The notes below the pieces were generated by a model that saw only the letters and a program-made list of their open reading frames with translations, ran no database searches and had not been told where the DNA came from. From Bacillus sp. SORGH_AS_0510 (GTDB lineage Bacteria > Bacillota > Bacilli > Bacillales > Cytobacillaceae): 64,000 nt of DNA. Made by a program: the position numbers and the translations under genes. The first letter of the stretch is position 1, and each line of letters starts with the position of its first letter. The DNA lies in assembly GCF_030818775.1 (NCBI RefSeq), contig NZ_JAUTAU010000001.1, positions 640,001-704,000 on the forward strand. The letters run 5' to 3'. Shown one piece after another: positions 42,436 to 50,724 of the stretch.

Positions 42436-43110
42436 TTATTCAGTTAGTTCAATTTCTCCGCTTGCCGATTCGAGTTTTATAAATGACTTATCTCCGCCGT
42501 CAGCTCCTGTATAGCCATGTAAGTTTTTAGATGATTTTTCTGTTTCGTACATATTTATATTTGTTGTAATCTTTCCGGAAGTTGTATTAGCATCTATATC
42601 ATACCCATTTTCAGATTTAGCTAATTGAACGTTTATAGATCCAGACAATGTTTTAATCGAGCTTTTTCTTAAATTGTCTCCTCCGAATGATTTTAATGAA
42701 ATATCACTGGAGTCACTATCTATGGTTACGTTTTCTGCATTAGAGATATTACCAGATATTTTTCCTGATTGGGAATGAATAGCTAAATGTTCCAGTTTTT
42801 CCTCAGGAATATAGACAGTAAGTGTAGCAGTTTTAAAGTTGATATAAGAGCCTTCTTTTACAGAAATGGTAAGTGTTTTACCCTTCTTTTTTGTTTCTAA
42901 TTTATTTTTTTTATTTATTTCTACTTTAATTTCTGATTCATTTGTTCCCTTTACTTGTATATTATCTCCACTTGAATGGATGGCTACATTTTTAATTTCA
43001 TTAGGTAAAAACTTTTTTACTTCCTCTTTATTATTATTATTATTATTATTAATAGAAGAACACCCAACTAAAGTAAATAATAAGGCAATCGCCATGTTTA
43101 GTTTTCTCAT
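42436..43110 (-). CDS. DUF4097 family beta-strand lipoprotein
   Basis: This 224-residue protein starts after GGGGAG. Lipobox LVGC (Cys near residue 17), followed by a run of seven Asn encoded by an AAT-type triplet repeat (about 43030-43055), then DUF4097-type beta repeats (IHSSGDNIQVKG, IHSQSGKISGN, TLSGSINVQL, LESASGEIEL). Such proteins form a right-handed beta solenoid on the outside of the membrane. It is the third gene of the ABC operon, so it may be a surface component or a decoy. Confidence 0.8.
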   Translation of the reverse strand: MRKLNMAIALLFTLVGCSSINNNNNNNKEEVKKFLPNEIKNVAIHSSGDNIQVKGTNESEIKVEINKKNKLETKKKGKTLTISVKEGSYINFKTATLTVYIPEEKLEHLAIHSQSGKISGNISNAENVTIDSDSSDISLKSFGGDNLRKSSIKTLSGSINVQLAKSENGYDIDANTTSGKITTNINMYETEKSSKNLHGYTGADGGDKSFIKLESASGEIELTE

Positions 43111-43129
43111 ATTTTTTAACTCCCCTGTA

Positions 43130-44665
43130 TTATATTATTGAACGCTTATTTCGTATGAAAAGTAGTATCAATAGAACGATCGAACACCCTAAATAAAATA
43201 GAGGATACCCATTAGACAATCCTAAGAAATCAAAATATGGAATGGAATTAATAGGACCTAGATACCAAAGAATTAGATAGATGATTTCAAACAGTCTCCT
43301 TGTTTTACTGAAATTACCGAGCGTAAGGCCTAACGAGCACATGAATGCTAAGCCAATGATCCAATAGATTAATAATTTAATTTGACCAAATCGCATAAAT
43401 GTAATAAGTGCTCCACTTGAAATGATTGATGAAACAATAAATGCTGCTATCCATACTGAAAACCATTTTGTTAACTGTGAACAACTTGATTTTATAAATG
43501 CATCAATAGAATATTCTTTTTCTCTAGTCTCCATTTGAGACCAAATCGGAAGTGGTAAAATCATTAACAATGGCAACCATATCTTAGTAAGTTCAAATGA
43601 AGTTAAGATAGGAACTAAAGCCCCAGCTATTAAGATTAAATACCACCAAGCCGAAAATCCTTTAAGCATAATTAGTAGTTCAGCTTTTATTAACTTAAAC
43701 AGTTGTCCACGTCTTTTAGAGGATAAGGGTGTTAAAACAACACTTTTATCAAACAATTTCGTTTGAGGTATGTTCTCCTTAATAGGCTCATTAGGGACAA
43801 TTGTTTTTCTTGATTTTGAAAATGGCCTGAAAATGCTTGAAGATGCGAATATAATTATAAGTGAGAGAATAATCCAGATTACTCTCGTAATAACTATGTT
43901 TTCTTCAATTGTTATACCAGGCCAATTAAAAGTTTGGATAGCTGCTTCAATCGGATAATAACCAAAACTACCTGCCTTAGAAACTTCAATAAAATGATAT
44001 TTTGATGCCGCTACTGTTGCCATATCATTCATAATTAGATGCATGCCAAAAAAATCCCATAAATGGTTTGGATTTGACACAGTTATTACACTTAACAAAA
44101 TCCAAATGAAGAAATACATAATATTACCAAACGTACCTTTTAAGAAAGCGACTACGTCAAAAAGAATAGTTAGAGAGGATAAGAAACTAATTGATGGCAG
44201 TACGACTAATAGATAAGGTACTATATAGTCTGCTAAATGGATGAACCGATCTTCACCCCTAACTTCTTGCATAATAATAAAACTAATGATTAGGGTAATC
44301 GCAATTATATTTAATACGAAAAAATTAGCAACGAAATGGCTAAATAAATATTTTAACTTTTTAAATTGTGTAGTATGAATCAAATGAGTAACTTTTATTT
44401 GTTTATCTTCCGAAAATTTGTTTCTAAGCATAAAAAAACCAAATAACCATAGAAGTAGGACTGACAGCATGGCGACCATTCCACCAAGCCACGCAGAATT
44501 ATAAATACCTCTTACGCCTCCAATATAAAATACCTCATATCCTGCTTTAGCAGATGGAACGCATAAATAACTAAAAAAAATAGATAAAGCAATCACAAGC
44601 AAGAAAGATGAACTACGTATATGCCTTGTTACATTCAGTCGTATAATTTGAATATAATTAGCCAT
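43130..44665 (-). CDS. ABC-type exporter membrane protein
   Basis: This 511-residue protein has about twelve spans. It starts MANYIQIIRLNVTRHIRSSS and has a long loop in the middle (FRPFSKSRKTIVPNEPIKE). The second half begins RRGQLFKLIKAELLIMLKG. This is a two-repeat ABC-2 type permease. It is three bases from the stop of the ATPase gene, so the two are coupled. It probably exports a peptide or lipid-like compound. Confidence 0.85.
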   Translation of the reverse strand: MANYIQIIRLNVTRHIRSSSFLLVIALSIFFSYLCVPSAKAGYEVFYIGGVRGIYNSAWLGGMVAMLSVLLLWLFGFFMLRNKFSEDKQIKVTHLIHTTQFKKLKYLFSHFVANFFVLNIIAITLIISFIIMQEVRGEDRFIHLADYIVPYLLVVLPSISFLSSLTILFDVVAFLKGTFGNIMYFFIWILLSVITVSNPNHLWDFFGMHLIMNDMATVAASKYHFIEVSKAGSFGYYPIEAAIQTFNWPGITIEENIVITRVIWIILSLIIIFASSSIFRPFSKSRKTIVPNEPIKENIPQTKLFDKSVVLTPLSSKRRGQLFKLIKAELLIMLKGFSAWWYLILIAGALVPILTSFELTKIWLPLLMILPLPIWSQMETREKEYSIDAFIKSSCSQLTKWFSVWIAAFIVSSIISSGALITFMRFGQIKLLIYWIIGLAFMCSLGLTLGNFSKTRRLFEIIYLILWYLGPINSIPYFDFLGLSNGYPLFYLGCSIVLLILLFIRNKRSII

Positions 44666-44668
44666 TTG

Positions 44669-45541
44669 TTACACTCCTTTAGAATGAATTTTATATAAAT
44701 AAGCATCTTCTAAAGAGGCAGATTTTGGTTGTGCTTTTTGATGGGGTGATGTATCGCAAATAATTCTGACATGAATGCCATTTTGTTGATGGAAAATACG
44801 ACTTATTAAAAACTTTTCCTTTAGCTGTAGAATTTCTTCTGGAGATGAAAGAATAACTTCCCAAGTTTTACCGTTAACTGCTGTAATTAACTTTTGTGGA
44901 TTAGCTTGAATAAGTAATTCGCCATGATTCATTATGAGAATGTTAGAAGCAATGGCTTCTACATCACTAACAATATGAGTAGATAGAATAATAACTGACT
45001 TTGAAGAGAGCGTAGATAATAGATTTTGAAATCTCATTCTTTCCTCAGGGTCTAGACCTACAGTTGGTTCATCTACAATAAGTAGTTCAGGATCATTTAA
45101 TAGCGCTTGCGCAATACCTACTCGTTGTTTCATCCCTCCTGAATACGTTCCTAATAAACGCTTTCTATATGGGGAAAGATGTAAAGCCTCTAAGAGTTCG
45201 TCAATTCTTTTTCGAGCCAAATTTTTAGGAAGTCTTTTTAAAGCAGCCATATAGTCTAAAAATTCAAGTGCATTCATATTCGGATACACACCAAAATCTT
45301 GCGGTAAATAGCCAAGTTCTTTTCTAAGTGTGTCAGGGTTTTTCACAATATTTTTACCTTTCCAAAATATTTCTCCTTTTGAAGGTCTTTCGATGGTTGA
45401 TAGCATTTTAAAAAAAGTAGATTTACCAGCCCCGTTTGGACCTAAAAGGCCATAAATTCCTGGAGATAGATCAATTGTTAAATCTCTGACTGCAATTTTA
45501 TTTGAGAATTGTTTTGAAATATTTTTTATTTGTAATGCCAT
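44669..45541 (-). CDS. ABC transporter ATP-binding protein
   Basis: This 290-residue protein starts at ATG 45541 after AGGAGGG; a longer frame upstream has no site. Walker A GPNGAGKST, signature YSGGMKQR, Walker B LLIVDEPTVGLDP and H-loop STHIVSDVEAIA are intact. A C-terminal extension (from about 215) has the ILSSPEEILQ strand of the CcmA/BcrA-type group. First gene of an operon with the permease and the DUF4097 lipoprotein. Confidence 0.9.
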   Translation of the reverse strand: MALQIKNISKQFSNKIAVRDLTIDLSPGIYGLLGPNGAGKSTFFKMLSTIERPSKGEIFWKGKNIVKNPDTLRKELGYLPQDFGVYPNMNALEFLDYMAALKRLPKNLARKRIDELLEALHLSPYRKRLLGTYSGGMKQRVGIAQALLNDPELLIVDEPTVGLDPEERMRFQNLLSTLSSKSVIILSTHIVSDVEAIASNILIMNHGELLIQANPQKLITAVNGKTWEVILSSPEEILQLKEKFLISRIFHQQNGIHVRIICDTSPHQKAQPKSASLEDAYLYKIHSKGV

Positions 45542-45644
45542 TTTGTTCCCTCCTGTTCTTACCAACATCATAAACATGAAAAGTAAAAACAAAGTAAACC
45601 GGGGACAAAATGTAGAAAAAATATTTACTATTCATAAAAAAATA

Positions 45645-45671
45645 AAAAAACAGCCAAAGTTGGCTGTTATC
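45645..45671 (-). terminator. Terminator-like hairpin facing left
   Basis: AAAAAAACAGCCAA-AGTTGGCTGTT. On the minus strand it has a U-run after the stem, but no minus-strand gene precedes it on the right. It may end transcripts that read leftwards out of the repeat region. Confidence 0.6.
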
Positions 45672-45735
45672 CTAATCCTATGTTTTAATAAATTAACCCA
45701 AAAGATAGAAAGGTAAGTCAAAGAATAAAATAATT

Positions 45736-45833
45736 CCTTATTCAACTACCGGGTGCAATGGTGGAGAACGAGGGTTGCTGCGGCAATCCTTTTTTTGTTA
45801 TTGAGCTATAGGGGCAGATTAGTGAAAGAAGGA
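45736..45833 (+). repeat. Mosaic-repeat copy, complete
   Basis: CAACTACCGGGTGCAATGGT, then GGGTTGCTGCGGCAATCC with seven T, then GAGCTATAGGGGCAGATTAGTG. Unlike most copies, it lies between divergent genes. Confidence 0.75.
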
Positions 45834-45902
45834 ATAAATTTGAACTATCGAGAAATAAAGATGCAGAAGAATAAAGTGAAATGAGGTGTTTTTATAGAAA
45901 AG

Positions 45903-46385
45903 TTGCCTGTAAAGACGCTAATAAAGATAGAAGAAGACATTAAAAATAACGATTTAGGGAAAGCGAGGGATAGACTACACGGGTTAATATCAACCTATCC
46001 TGATGAATTAGAACTCCGTAAAAGATTAGGAGACATTTATTTTGAATTAAAATATCCTTCTATGGCTGGTCGATTCTGGTATCTAGAAGAAAACAAAACA
46101 CCAGAAATGGTAAAAGCGTGTAATGATTTTGAAAAATCTATGGGAAATGATCCGAATAGAATAGTCAGGGCATTAAAGTATAAAGGTAATATAGATATCA
46201 TAAAAAGATTAGAATTAGACCATGCGATTACCTCTATACAAAAAAAAGTGAAAGAAAAATTAACAGAAGAACCCGAGGATTCATTGGTAGATAAATTAGT
46301 TTCATATGGTTGTTTATCAATAATAGTATTAATAATTATCTTTACATTAATTGGAGTTTACACATTCTTCAAATGGATCTTTTGA
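45903..46385 (+). CDS. DUF6584 family protein with C-terminal anchor
   Basis: This protein of about 160 residues has a TPR-like soluble part (VKTLIKIEEDIKNNDLGKAR, DRLHGLISTYPDELELRKRL, GDIYFELKYPSMAGRFWYLE). Its C-terminal span is LSIIVLIIIFTLIGVYTFF. The GAGGTG site is 14 bases from the TTG at 45903 but only 5 bases from an in-frame ATA at 45894, so the start may be non-canonical. The GDIYFELKYPSMAG block is the DUF6584 hallmark. Function unknown. Confidence 0.75.
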   Translation: MPVKTLIKIEEDIKNNDLGKARDRLHGLISTYPDELELRKRLGDIYFELKYPSMAGRFWYLEENKTPEMVKACNDFEKSMGNDPNRIVRALKYKGNIDIIKRLELDHAITSIQKKVKEKLTEEPEDSLVDKLVSYGCLSIIVLIIIFTLIGVYTFFKWIF

Positions 46386-46459
46386 TTTAAATAGCGACAC
46401 ATTCAAACTAAAAGTAAAAGAGAGGGTTTTAAACAATCTAAAATCCCTCTCCATATCTG

Positions 46460-46771
46460 TTAACAAGCTTCGATTCTAATTGTCTGGATGGACTGGCAAT
46501 CTACTATAAGAACTGATCCTGGTTCAGTCTCATTATCATTAAAGAACGCACAACAATTATTATTATCAAAGCTTACAAAAACTACATCTTCAAGTACAGT
46601 TCCACCTGAAAGGAACACATCTACTTCTGTACCTGTTTGTAATCTTCTTAGTTGATCACAAGCGCACCCATTGCATCGATTTGATTTATTGCTATCCTCC
46701 ATACAACTTTTACTTTGGTGCTTATTGTGTTTTTTATTTTTTCCATGTTTATGATGTTTATCATGTTTCAT
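46460..46771 (-). CDS. His/Lys-rich protein with Sm-like C-terminal half, probable spore coat
   Basis: This 103-residue protein starts after AAGGAG. The N-terminus is a His/Lys/Asn run (MKHDKHHKHGKNKKHNKHQS), followed by CNGCACDQLRRLQTGTEVDV, then strands VLEDVVFVSFDNNNCCAFF and VLIVDCQSIQTIRIEAC. The second half fits an Sm-like (DUF2642-type) beta fold. Cys- and His-rich proteins of this plan are common in spore coats or exosporium, and a YjcZ peptide lies 40 bp upstream in the same direction. The link to sporulation is an inference. Confidence 0.6.
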   Translation of the reverse strand: MKHDKHHKHGKNKKHNKHQSKSCMEDSNKSNRCNGCACDQLRRLQTGTEVDVFLSGGTVLEDVVFVSFDNNNCCAFFNDNETEPGSVLIVDCQSIQTIRIEAC

Positions 46772-46811
46772 TTTTGTATCACTCCTTTAGATTATTTTTA
46801 GAGAGGAGAAG

Positions 46812-46910
46812 TTAGTATCCTCCACCCATAAATGATGCACCGACAATTATTAATAGGATGAATAGGACAACGATTAATACAAAAGAACTACCGCCACCAT
46901 AATTACTCAT
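46812..46910 (-). CDS. YjcZ family small sporulation peptide, 32 aa
   Basis: [20 protein letters not shown] followed by [12 protein letters not shown], with GGTGATTC before the ATG. The shortest of three paralogues here. It is probably co-expressed with the His-rich protein downstream. Confidence 0.85.
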   Translation of the reverse strand: MSNYGGGSSFVLIVVLFILLIIVGASFMGGGY

Positions 46911-47025
46911 AATGAATCACCACCTTTTATTAGAGGTAGTACATGCTATGTTTGATTGTTTTTTCATGAAATGGACAAGTATGGAATTGTATCAAAAAAC
47001 TGCATCTTATTGCATGCTTGGGTCA

Positions 47026-47079
47026 TAATGTGAAGAAATGTACTTAAGCTCACGAAGCAGGTTAATGAAATTGATAAGA
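47026..47079 (+). repeat. Mosaic-repeat copy, head plus tail only
   Basis: ATGTGAAGAAATGTACTTAA is followed directly by GCTCACGAAGCAGGTTAATG; the hairpin block is absent. Confidence 0.7.
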
Positions 47080-47129
47080 TTAATATTAAGCGATAGTTTA
47101 GGATCTAAAAATATGAGGTGTGATTTTTA

Positions 47130-48128
47130 ATGAAAATTACTGATTTGTGTGAAGCCTGTAAAATAAATGAAATAAATGTGGTAGAACCGTCCGAGGACCC
47201 CGATCAGCCTTATAAAGTATGCAGTCAATGTTACGAAAGGCTATTAAAATATTCATTACGGCCTATCGAATGGTACAATCTGGCAGTTGTCCATTCTCCT
47301 AAAAAATTTTTATTACACGATGATTTTTACGATGAAGACGGAGAGGCATGTCAACCAGAAGAAGATGTTATTGTAACTAAAAAAGACAAAGCACCAACTT
47401 TAAAAAATGTTCGAAATGATTTGGAATCTTTATTGGACTTTTCTTTAACCAGGTGGTTTCTTGAAGATGATGTGATAAAAGTCCTCAGTAAACACGATAA
47501 CCTAATGACTTTAAGTTCGGTAAGAACCAGATTCTATGAAACAGAAAACTACGAAATTAAATCAAGACTGTTGGAAATTGTAGCTGATGTTTTAGGCAGC
47601 TCAGCTTCGGAATGGGTAAGAGAACTTTGGAAGAATTATGACGAGGATTTGCTATACCCAATTTCTTGGGCAACAGCTAGTAGTTTGCCAGTCGAAGAAG
47701 GATTAAATAATATATTTGGGAAATTAAAATTGGTTAGTGAAAAGGAATTGCCAATAACGGCTTTTACCTGCCTATACCGTTTCCGGTCGGGCAAAATACT
47801 TGATTGGATTGAGTCAACTTGCACAATTTTTAACGATAATTGGGGAAGGTTGGCAGCCGTATGCTTTCCAACTTGGGAAAGGATGAAATCTTGGCTAAAC
47901 AAAGGAAGACCTTTAAGTTTAATTGCCCTGGATACAATGGCGAACTGTGTTAAAGGTTATGGTGACATTTATGTTGAGCAGTTTTCTCCTAAGATACTTG
48001 AAACAGACAAAAGTGAGGTTGATCAAGTATTAAATGACTATTTTCAAAAGGATGATGTTCCTCGTGTCAAAATGAAACTTTCTAGAATAATGGAGAACAA
48101 AAAAGAAATATTCGAGAAGGGTCGTTAA
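47130..48128 (+). CDS. Hypothetical protein with zinc-ribbon start, 332 aa
   Basis: It begins MKITDLCEACKINEINVVEP and then VCSQCYERLL, a CxxC...CxxC zinc ribbon of 26 residues' spacing. The rest is a helical repeat-like region (ARM/HEAT-like: NLMTLSSVRTRFYETENYEI, RLLEIVADVLGSSASEWVRE, LAAVCFPTWERMKSWLNKG). No known family. The ribosome site is GAGGTGTG. It lies between two mosaic-repeat copies, like many single genes here. Confidence 0.75.
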   Translation: MKITDLCEACKINEINVVEPSEDPDQPYKVCSQCYERLLKYSLRPIEWYNLAVVHSPKKFLLHDDFYDEDGEACQPEEDVIVTKKDKAPTLKNVRNDLESLLDFSLTRWFLEDDVIKVLSKHDNLMTLSSVRTRFYETENYEIKSRLLEIVADVLGSSASEWVRELWKNYDEDLLYPISWATASSLPVEEGLNNIFGKLKLVSEKELPITAFTCLYRFRSGKILDWIESTCTIFNDNWGRLAAVCFPTWERMKSWLNKGRPLSLIALDTMANCVKGYGDIYVEQFSPKILETDKSEVDQVLNDYFQKDDVPRVKMKLSRIMENKKEIFEKGR

Positions 48129-48134
48129 ACGAGT

Positions 48135-48180
48135 TATTTTGTGAAGAACTGTACTTAAAGCGGGGCAAGTTATTCATTTA
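48135..48180 (+). repeat. Mosaic-repeat copy, short
   Basis: TTTTGTGAAGAACTGTACTT then AAAGCGGGGCAAGTTATTCA. No hairpin block. Confidence 0.65.
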
Positions 48181-48242
48181 TAGTGGGAATTCAGTTAGCA
48201 TAGAAAATAATTAGAGGTTCACTAATTATAGGGGGTATTTTA

Positions 48243-48704
48243 ATGGAGACAGAAATAAGGTTTAGGATGGCTACTGAAAAAGATTTAGATGCGATTGTTG
48301 CCATGCTTGCTGATGATGTTTTAGGGAGTAAACGCGAGCGGTATGAACTTCCACTTCCTACTAGTTACATAAAAGCATTCGAGGCTATTACCGCTGACCC
48401 TAATAACGAGTTAATAGTGGCTTGTGACGGCCAGGAAGTGATTGGGGTACAACAAATTACTTTTACTCCTTATTTAACACATCAAGGTGGGTGGAGAGCT
48501 ACTATTGAAGGAGTGAGAACATCCACTTCTGTAAGAGGTAAGGGTGTGGGAACTAAACTCATACAATGGGCCATTCAACGGGCGGAAGAACGTGGGTGTC
48601 ATTTAGTACAACTAACAACGGATAAAAAAAGACCAGATGCTTTACGTTTTTATGAAAAGTTAGGTTTTAAAGCTACGCATGAAGGGTTAAAGCTGAAGTT
48701 ATAA
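48243..48704 (+). CDS. GNAT N-acetyltransferase, 153 aa
   Basis: FRMATEKDLDAIVAMLADDV at the start, then YLTHQGGWRATIEGVRTSTS and VRGKGVGTKLIQWAIQRAEE (acetyl-CoA loop), then RPDALRFYEKLGFKATHEGL. Preceded by GGGGGT. It resembles small-molecule acetyltransferases; no substrate is evident. Confidence 0.88.
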   Translation: METEIRFRMATEKDLDAIVAMLADDVLGSKRERYELPLPTSYIKAFEAITADPNNELIVACDGQEVIGVQQITFTPYLTHQGGWRATIEGVRTSTSVRGKGVGTKLIQWAIQRAEERGCHLVQLTTDKKRPDALRFYEKLGFKATHEGLKLKL

Positions 48705-48759
48705 TGATTTTTATGAAACTGTCGGGTGTTTTTCCCAATAAAGCAAGGAGGCGTTTTAA

Positions 48760-49053
48760 ATGACAACTTCCAATAAAAATTTAAGGACTTGTAACAAAGG
48801 GCATAAATATTATAAAAGTAGCGGATGTCCAACCTGTCCTATTTGTGAGCAGGAACGCAAGCCTGAGAATGGATTTCTTTCATTGCTTTCGGCACCAGCA
48901 AGACGAGCCTTGGAGAACAATGGTGTCACTTCTTTAAAGGAGTTATCTTCCTATAGTGAAAAAGAGATTTTGAAATTTCACGGAATGGGTCCAGCCTCTT
49001 TACCAAAACTTAGGGTTGCTTTGAAGGAAAGAGGGTTATCTTTTAAAAACTAG
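48760..49053 (+). CDS. Zinc-ribbon plus RNA polymerase alpha-CTD-like protein
   Basis: This 97-residue protein starts after AAGGAGG. Residues 8-34 hold a zinc ribbon (CNKGHKYYKSSGCPTCPICE). The rest (about 38-95) is the HhH fold of the RNA polymerase alpha C-terminal domain: SLLSAPARRALENNGVTSLK, ELSSYSEKEILKFHGMGP and LPKLRVALKERGL. The alpha-CTD contacts UP elements and activators in the real subunit. A stand-alone form could bind DNA or compete with it. The role is unknown. Confidence 0.85.
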   Translation: MTTSNKNLRTCNKGHKYYKSSGCPTCPICEQERKPENGFLSLLSAPARRALENNGVTSLKELSSYSEKEILKFHGMGPASLPKLRVALKERGLSFKN

Positions 49054-49155
49054 TGTTCTATCATTTCAATAAGTAATCATAGAATAAAGTAGTAATTACA
49101 TATTGGTTGTCCATTGTTTTTACTTTGAAAGATTAACAGTGAGGAGAGTGGTTTT

Positions 49156-49653
49156 ATGCAAGTTGTAGCCAAAATGTTTTTAGAACAACTCGACATGCAT
49201 TGCTATGAGAATGAGTGGTTTGCGTCCATGGATCAAGCGCTTCAGGGAGTCACCGCAGCTGAGGCAGCATGGACAAGTTCGGGTAACAGCAATTCAATTT
49301 GGCAGATTGTCAATCACTTGATATTTTGGAATGAAGACGTGATCCATCGAATTATGGGCACAGAGAATCCGCATAAAGCAGAAAGCAATGAAGAAACCTT
49401 TGGAAATTCAGGGGATCCTGAAGACGAAATTGGCTGGGCCCAAACAGTGCAGCACCTTCAGGAAGTCATGAATAATTTAAAAACGGTCATTGCGGACCTT
49501 GACGATGAAAAGTTAACAGCTCCGTATGCACCTAACCGTTACTCTATTGAGCGTTTACTTAGCAATATCATGATGCACGATACATATCATGTCGGCCAAA
49601 TTGTTCTGCTCAGAAAGTTGCAATCCTCTTGGAGCGGCGTTGATTGGTCTTAA
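49156..49653 (+). CDS. DinB/YfiT-family putative metal-dependent enzyme
   Basis: This 165-residue four-helix protein starts after GAGGAG. It has the DinB pattern: ALQGVTAAEAAWTSSGNSNS, IWQIVNHLIFWNEDVIHRIM (His ligand) and MMHDTYHVGQIVLLRKL (two His ligands, HxxxH). Family members include thiol-dependent S-transferases and bacillithiol enzymes. Substrate unknown. Confidence 0.88.
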   Translation: MQVVAKMFLEQLDMHCYENEWFASMDQALQGVTAAEAAWTSSGNSNSIWQIVNHLIFWNEDVIHRIMGTENPHKAESNEETFGNSGDPEDEIGWAQTVQHLQEVMNNLKTVIADLDDEKLTAPYAPNRYSIERLLSNIMMHDTYHVGQIVLLRKLQSSWSGVDWS

Positions 49654-49680
49654 TGAAATGTTGATGCAGAATTTAAGTGA

Positions 49681-49732
49681 AAAAACACTGCGAACAGGCT
49701 TATAAATGAACCTGTTTGCAGTGCTTTTTTAT
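49681..49732 (+). terminator. Intrinsic terminator
   Basis: AAAAACACTGCGAACAGG and CCTGTTTGCAGTGCTTTTTT, with a 14-base loop. It ends the DinB-family gene. Confidence 0.9.
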
Positions 49733-50057
49733 TGTGCTTAAGTTTTCAGAAATGCTTGGGGGCTGATAGTATTCATTGATGATTTTCGTGTAGGTTTGCG
49801 GATACATAGGCGGAAAAATTCCGGTTAACTGCTCAAAATAAGACGAAATCCAATAGGTTTAGATAATATAAGCTGAAAAACTTCCCTTATTTTAATGGGA
49901 AATTGAGTATTTCCCAATTTAAACCGGAATTATTCCGTTTATTTTTCAAACATAGTGAATCAGCATTTAGTCTTAACAGAGCCTTAGCAAAAATAATTAG
50001 TTGTATATTATAATTAGTATTTTATGGTAAATTTGTATTATAGTAGGGAGGGGTATA
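49733..50057. other. Intergenic with inverted palindrome element
   Basis: No gene. It holds the third CCGCTTA element (49808-49983) and, at its right end, a T/A-rich promoter region (TTGTATATTATAATTAG at 50001-50017). Confidence 0.6.
49808..49983 (-). repeat. CCGCTTA palindrome element, copy 3, inverted
   Basis: On the minus strand it begins GGCTCTGTTAAGACTAAATG and ends with AACCGGAATTTTTCCGCCTA. It matches copies 1 and 2 read in the other direction, and its first bases equal the terminal repeat of the MITE-like element at 14865-15047. Confidence 0.7.
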
Positions 50058-50342
50058 ATGTCAAAGGAAAAAATAATCAGTTTAATTATTGTGGGTTTTC
50101 TATTAGTTATATGTGGGCTTGTCATGATCTTTTCTAGTGTTAGTTTTGGAACATCTTCTGCCGAGTCTTGGCTAATGAATAATGGTGGGGCAGATACAAC
50201 TATTTATCAGATCATCCTTAAAGGCTATATAAATAACTTTTTAGTAGCAGGAGGTATTATATTTGGGCTAGGTCTGATGGGAGTTATCCTATTCTCTCTT
50301 AAGTTTCTAAATATGAAGGAAGAAATATCTAGTAAAATGTAA
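50058..50342 (+). CDS. Small membrane protein, 94 aa
   Basis: Two spans, IISLIIVGFLLVICGLVMIF and FLVAGGIIFGLGLMGVILFS, with an exposed loop ESWLMNNGGADTTIYQIIL between. Site GGGAGGGG. Function unknown. Confidence 0.65.
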   Translation: MSKEKIISLIIVGFLLVICGLVMIFSSVSFGTSSAESWLMNNGGADTTIYQIILKGYINNFLVAGGIIFGLGLMGVILFSLKFLNMKEEISSKM

Positions 50343-50349
50343 AAAAAAA

Positions 50350-50403
50350 ACCATGGGGACGGTTCTGGTGGTTTTTTTCAAAGCCGTCCCCGTGGTTTCC
50401 TGC
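50350..50403. repeat. GGGACGGTTCT inverted-arm repeat, short
   Basis: CCATGGGGACGGTTCTGGTGG and CCGTCCCCGTGGTTTCC enclose a T-run. It also serves as terminator of the preceding gene. Confidence 0.7.
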
Positions 50404-50419
50404 TAAAGGGGGAAAATAA

Positions 50420-50713
50420 ATGATTTTAGAAGCTGTAATGTTACAAGTTAAGCAGGGCATGGAAGGGGAATATGAGGTAGCATTTCGAGAGGCATCAAAA
50501 ATCATTTCATCAATGAGCGGCTACATATCTCACGAATTACAACGATGTATGGAAGTTAAGGGGAAATATTTATTGTTGGTGAAGTGGGAGACATTAGATG
50601 ACCATACAGTTGGATTTAGACAATCGAAAGAGTATCAAGAATGGAAAAAGCAATTACACCATTTCTATGACCCGTTCCCAATAGTTGAACACTTTGAGAA
50701 TGTTCTATTTTAA
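50420..50713 (+). CDS. Antibiotic biosynthesis monooxygenase (ABM) domain protein
   Basis: This 97-residue dimeric ferredoxin-like domain has MILEAVMLQVKQGMEGEYEV, then ISSMSGYISHELQRCMEVKG, then YLLLVKWETLDDHTVGFRQS and HFYDPFPIVEHFENV. Such proteins act as small monooxygenases or heme/quinone-modifying enzymes; the substrate is unknown. The site is AAAGGGGG. Confidence 0.85.
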   Translation: MILEAVMLQVKQGMEGEYEVAFREASKIISSMSGYISHELQRCMEVKGKYLLLVKWETLDDHTVGFRQSKEYQEWKKQLHHFYDPFPIVEHFENVLF

Positions 50714-50724
50714 TAGGTTATGTA

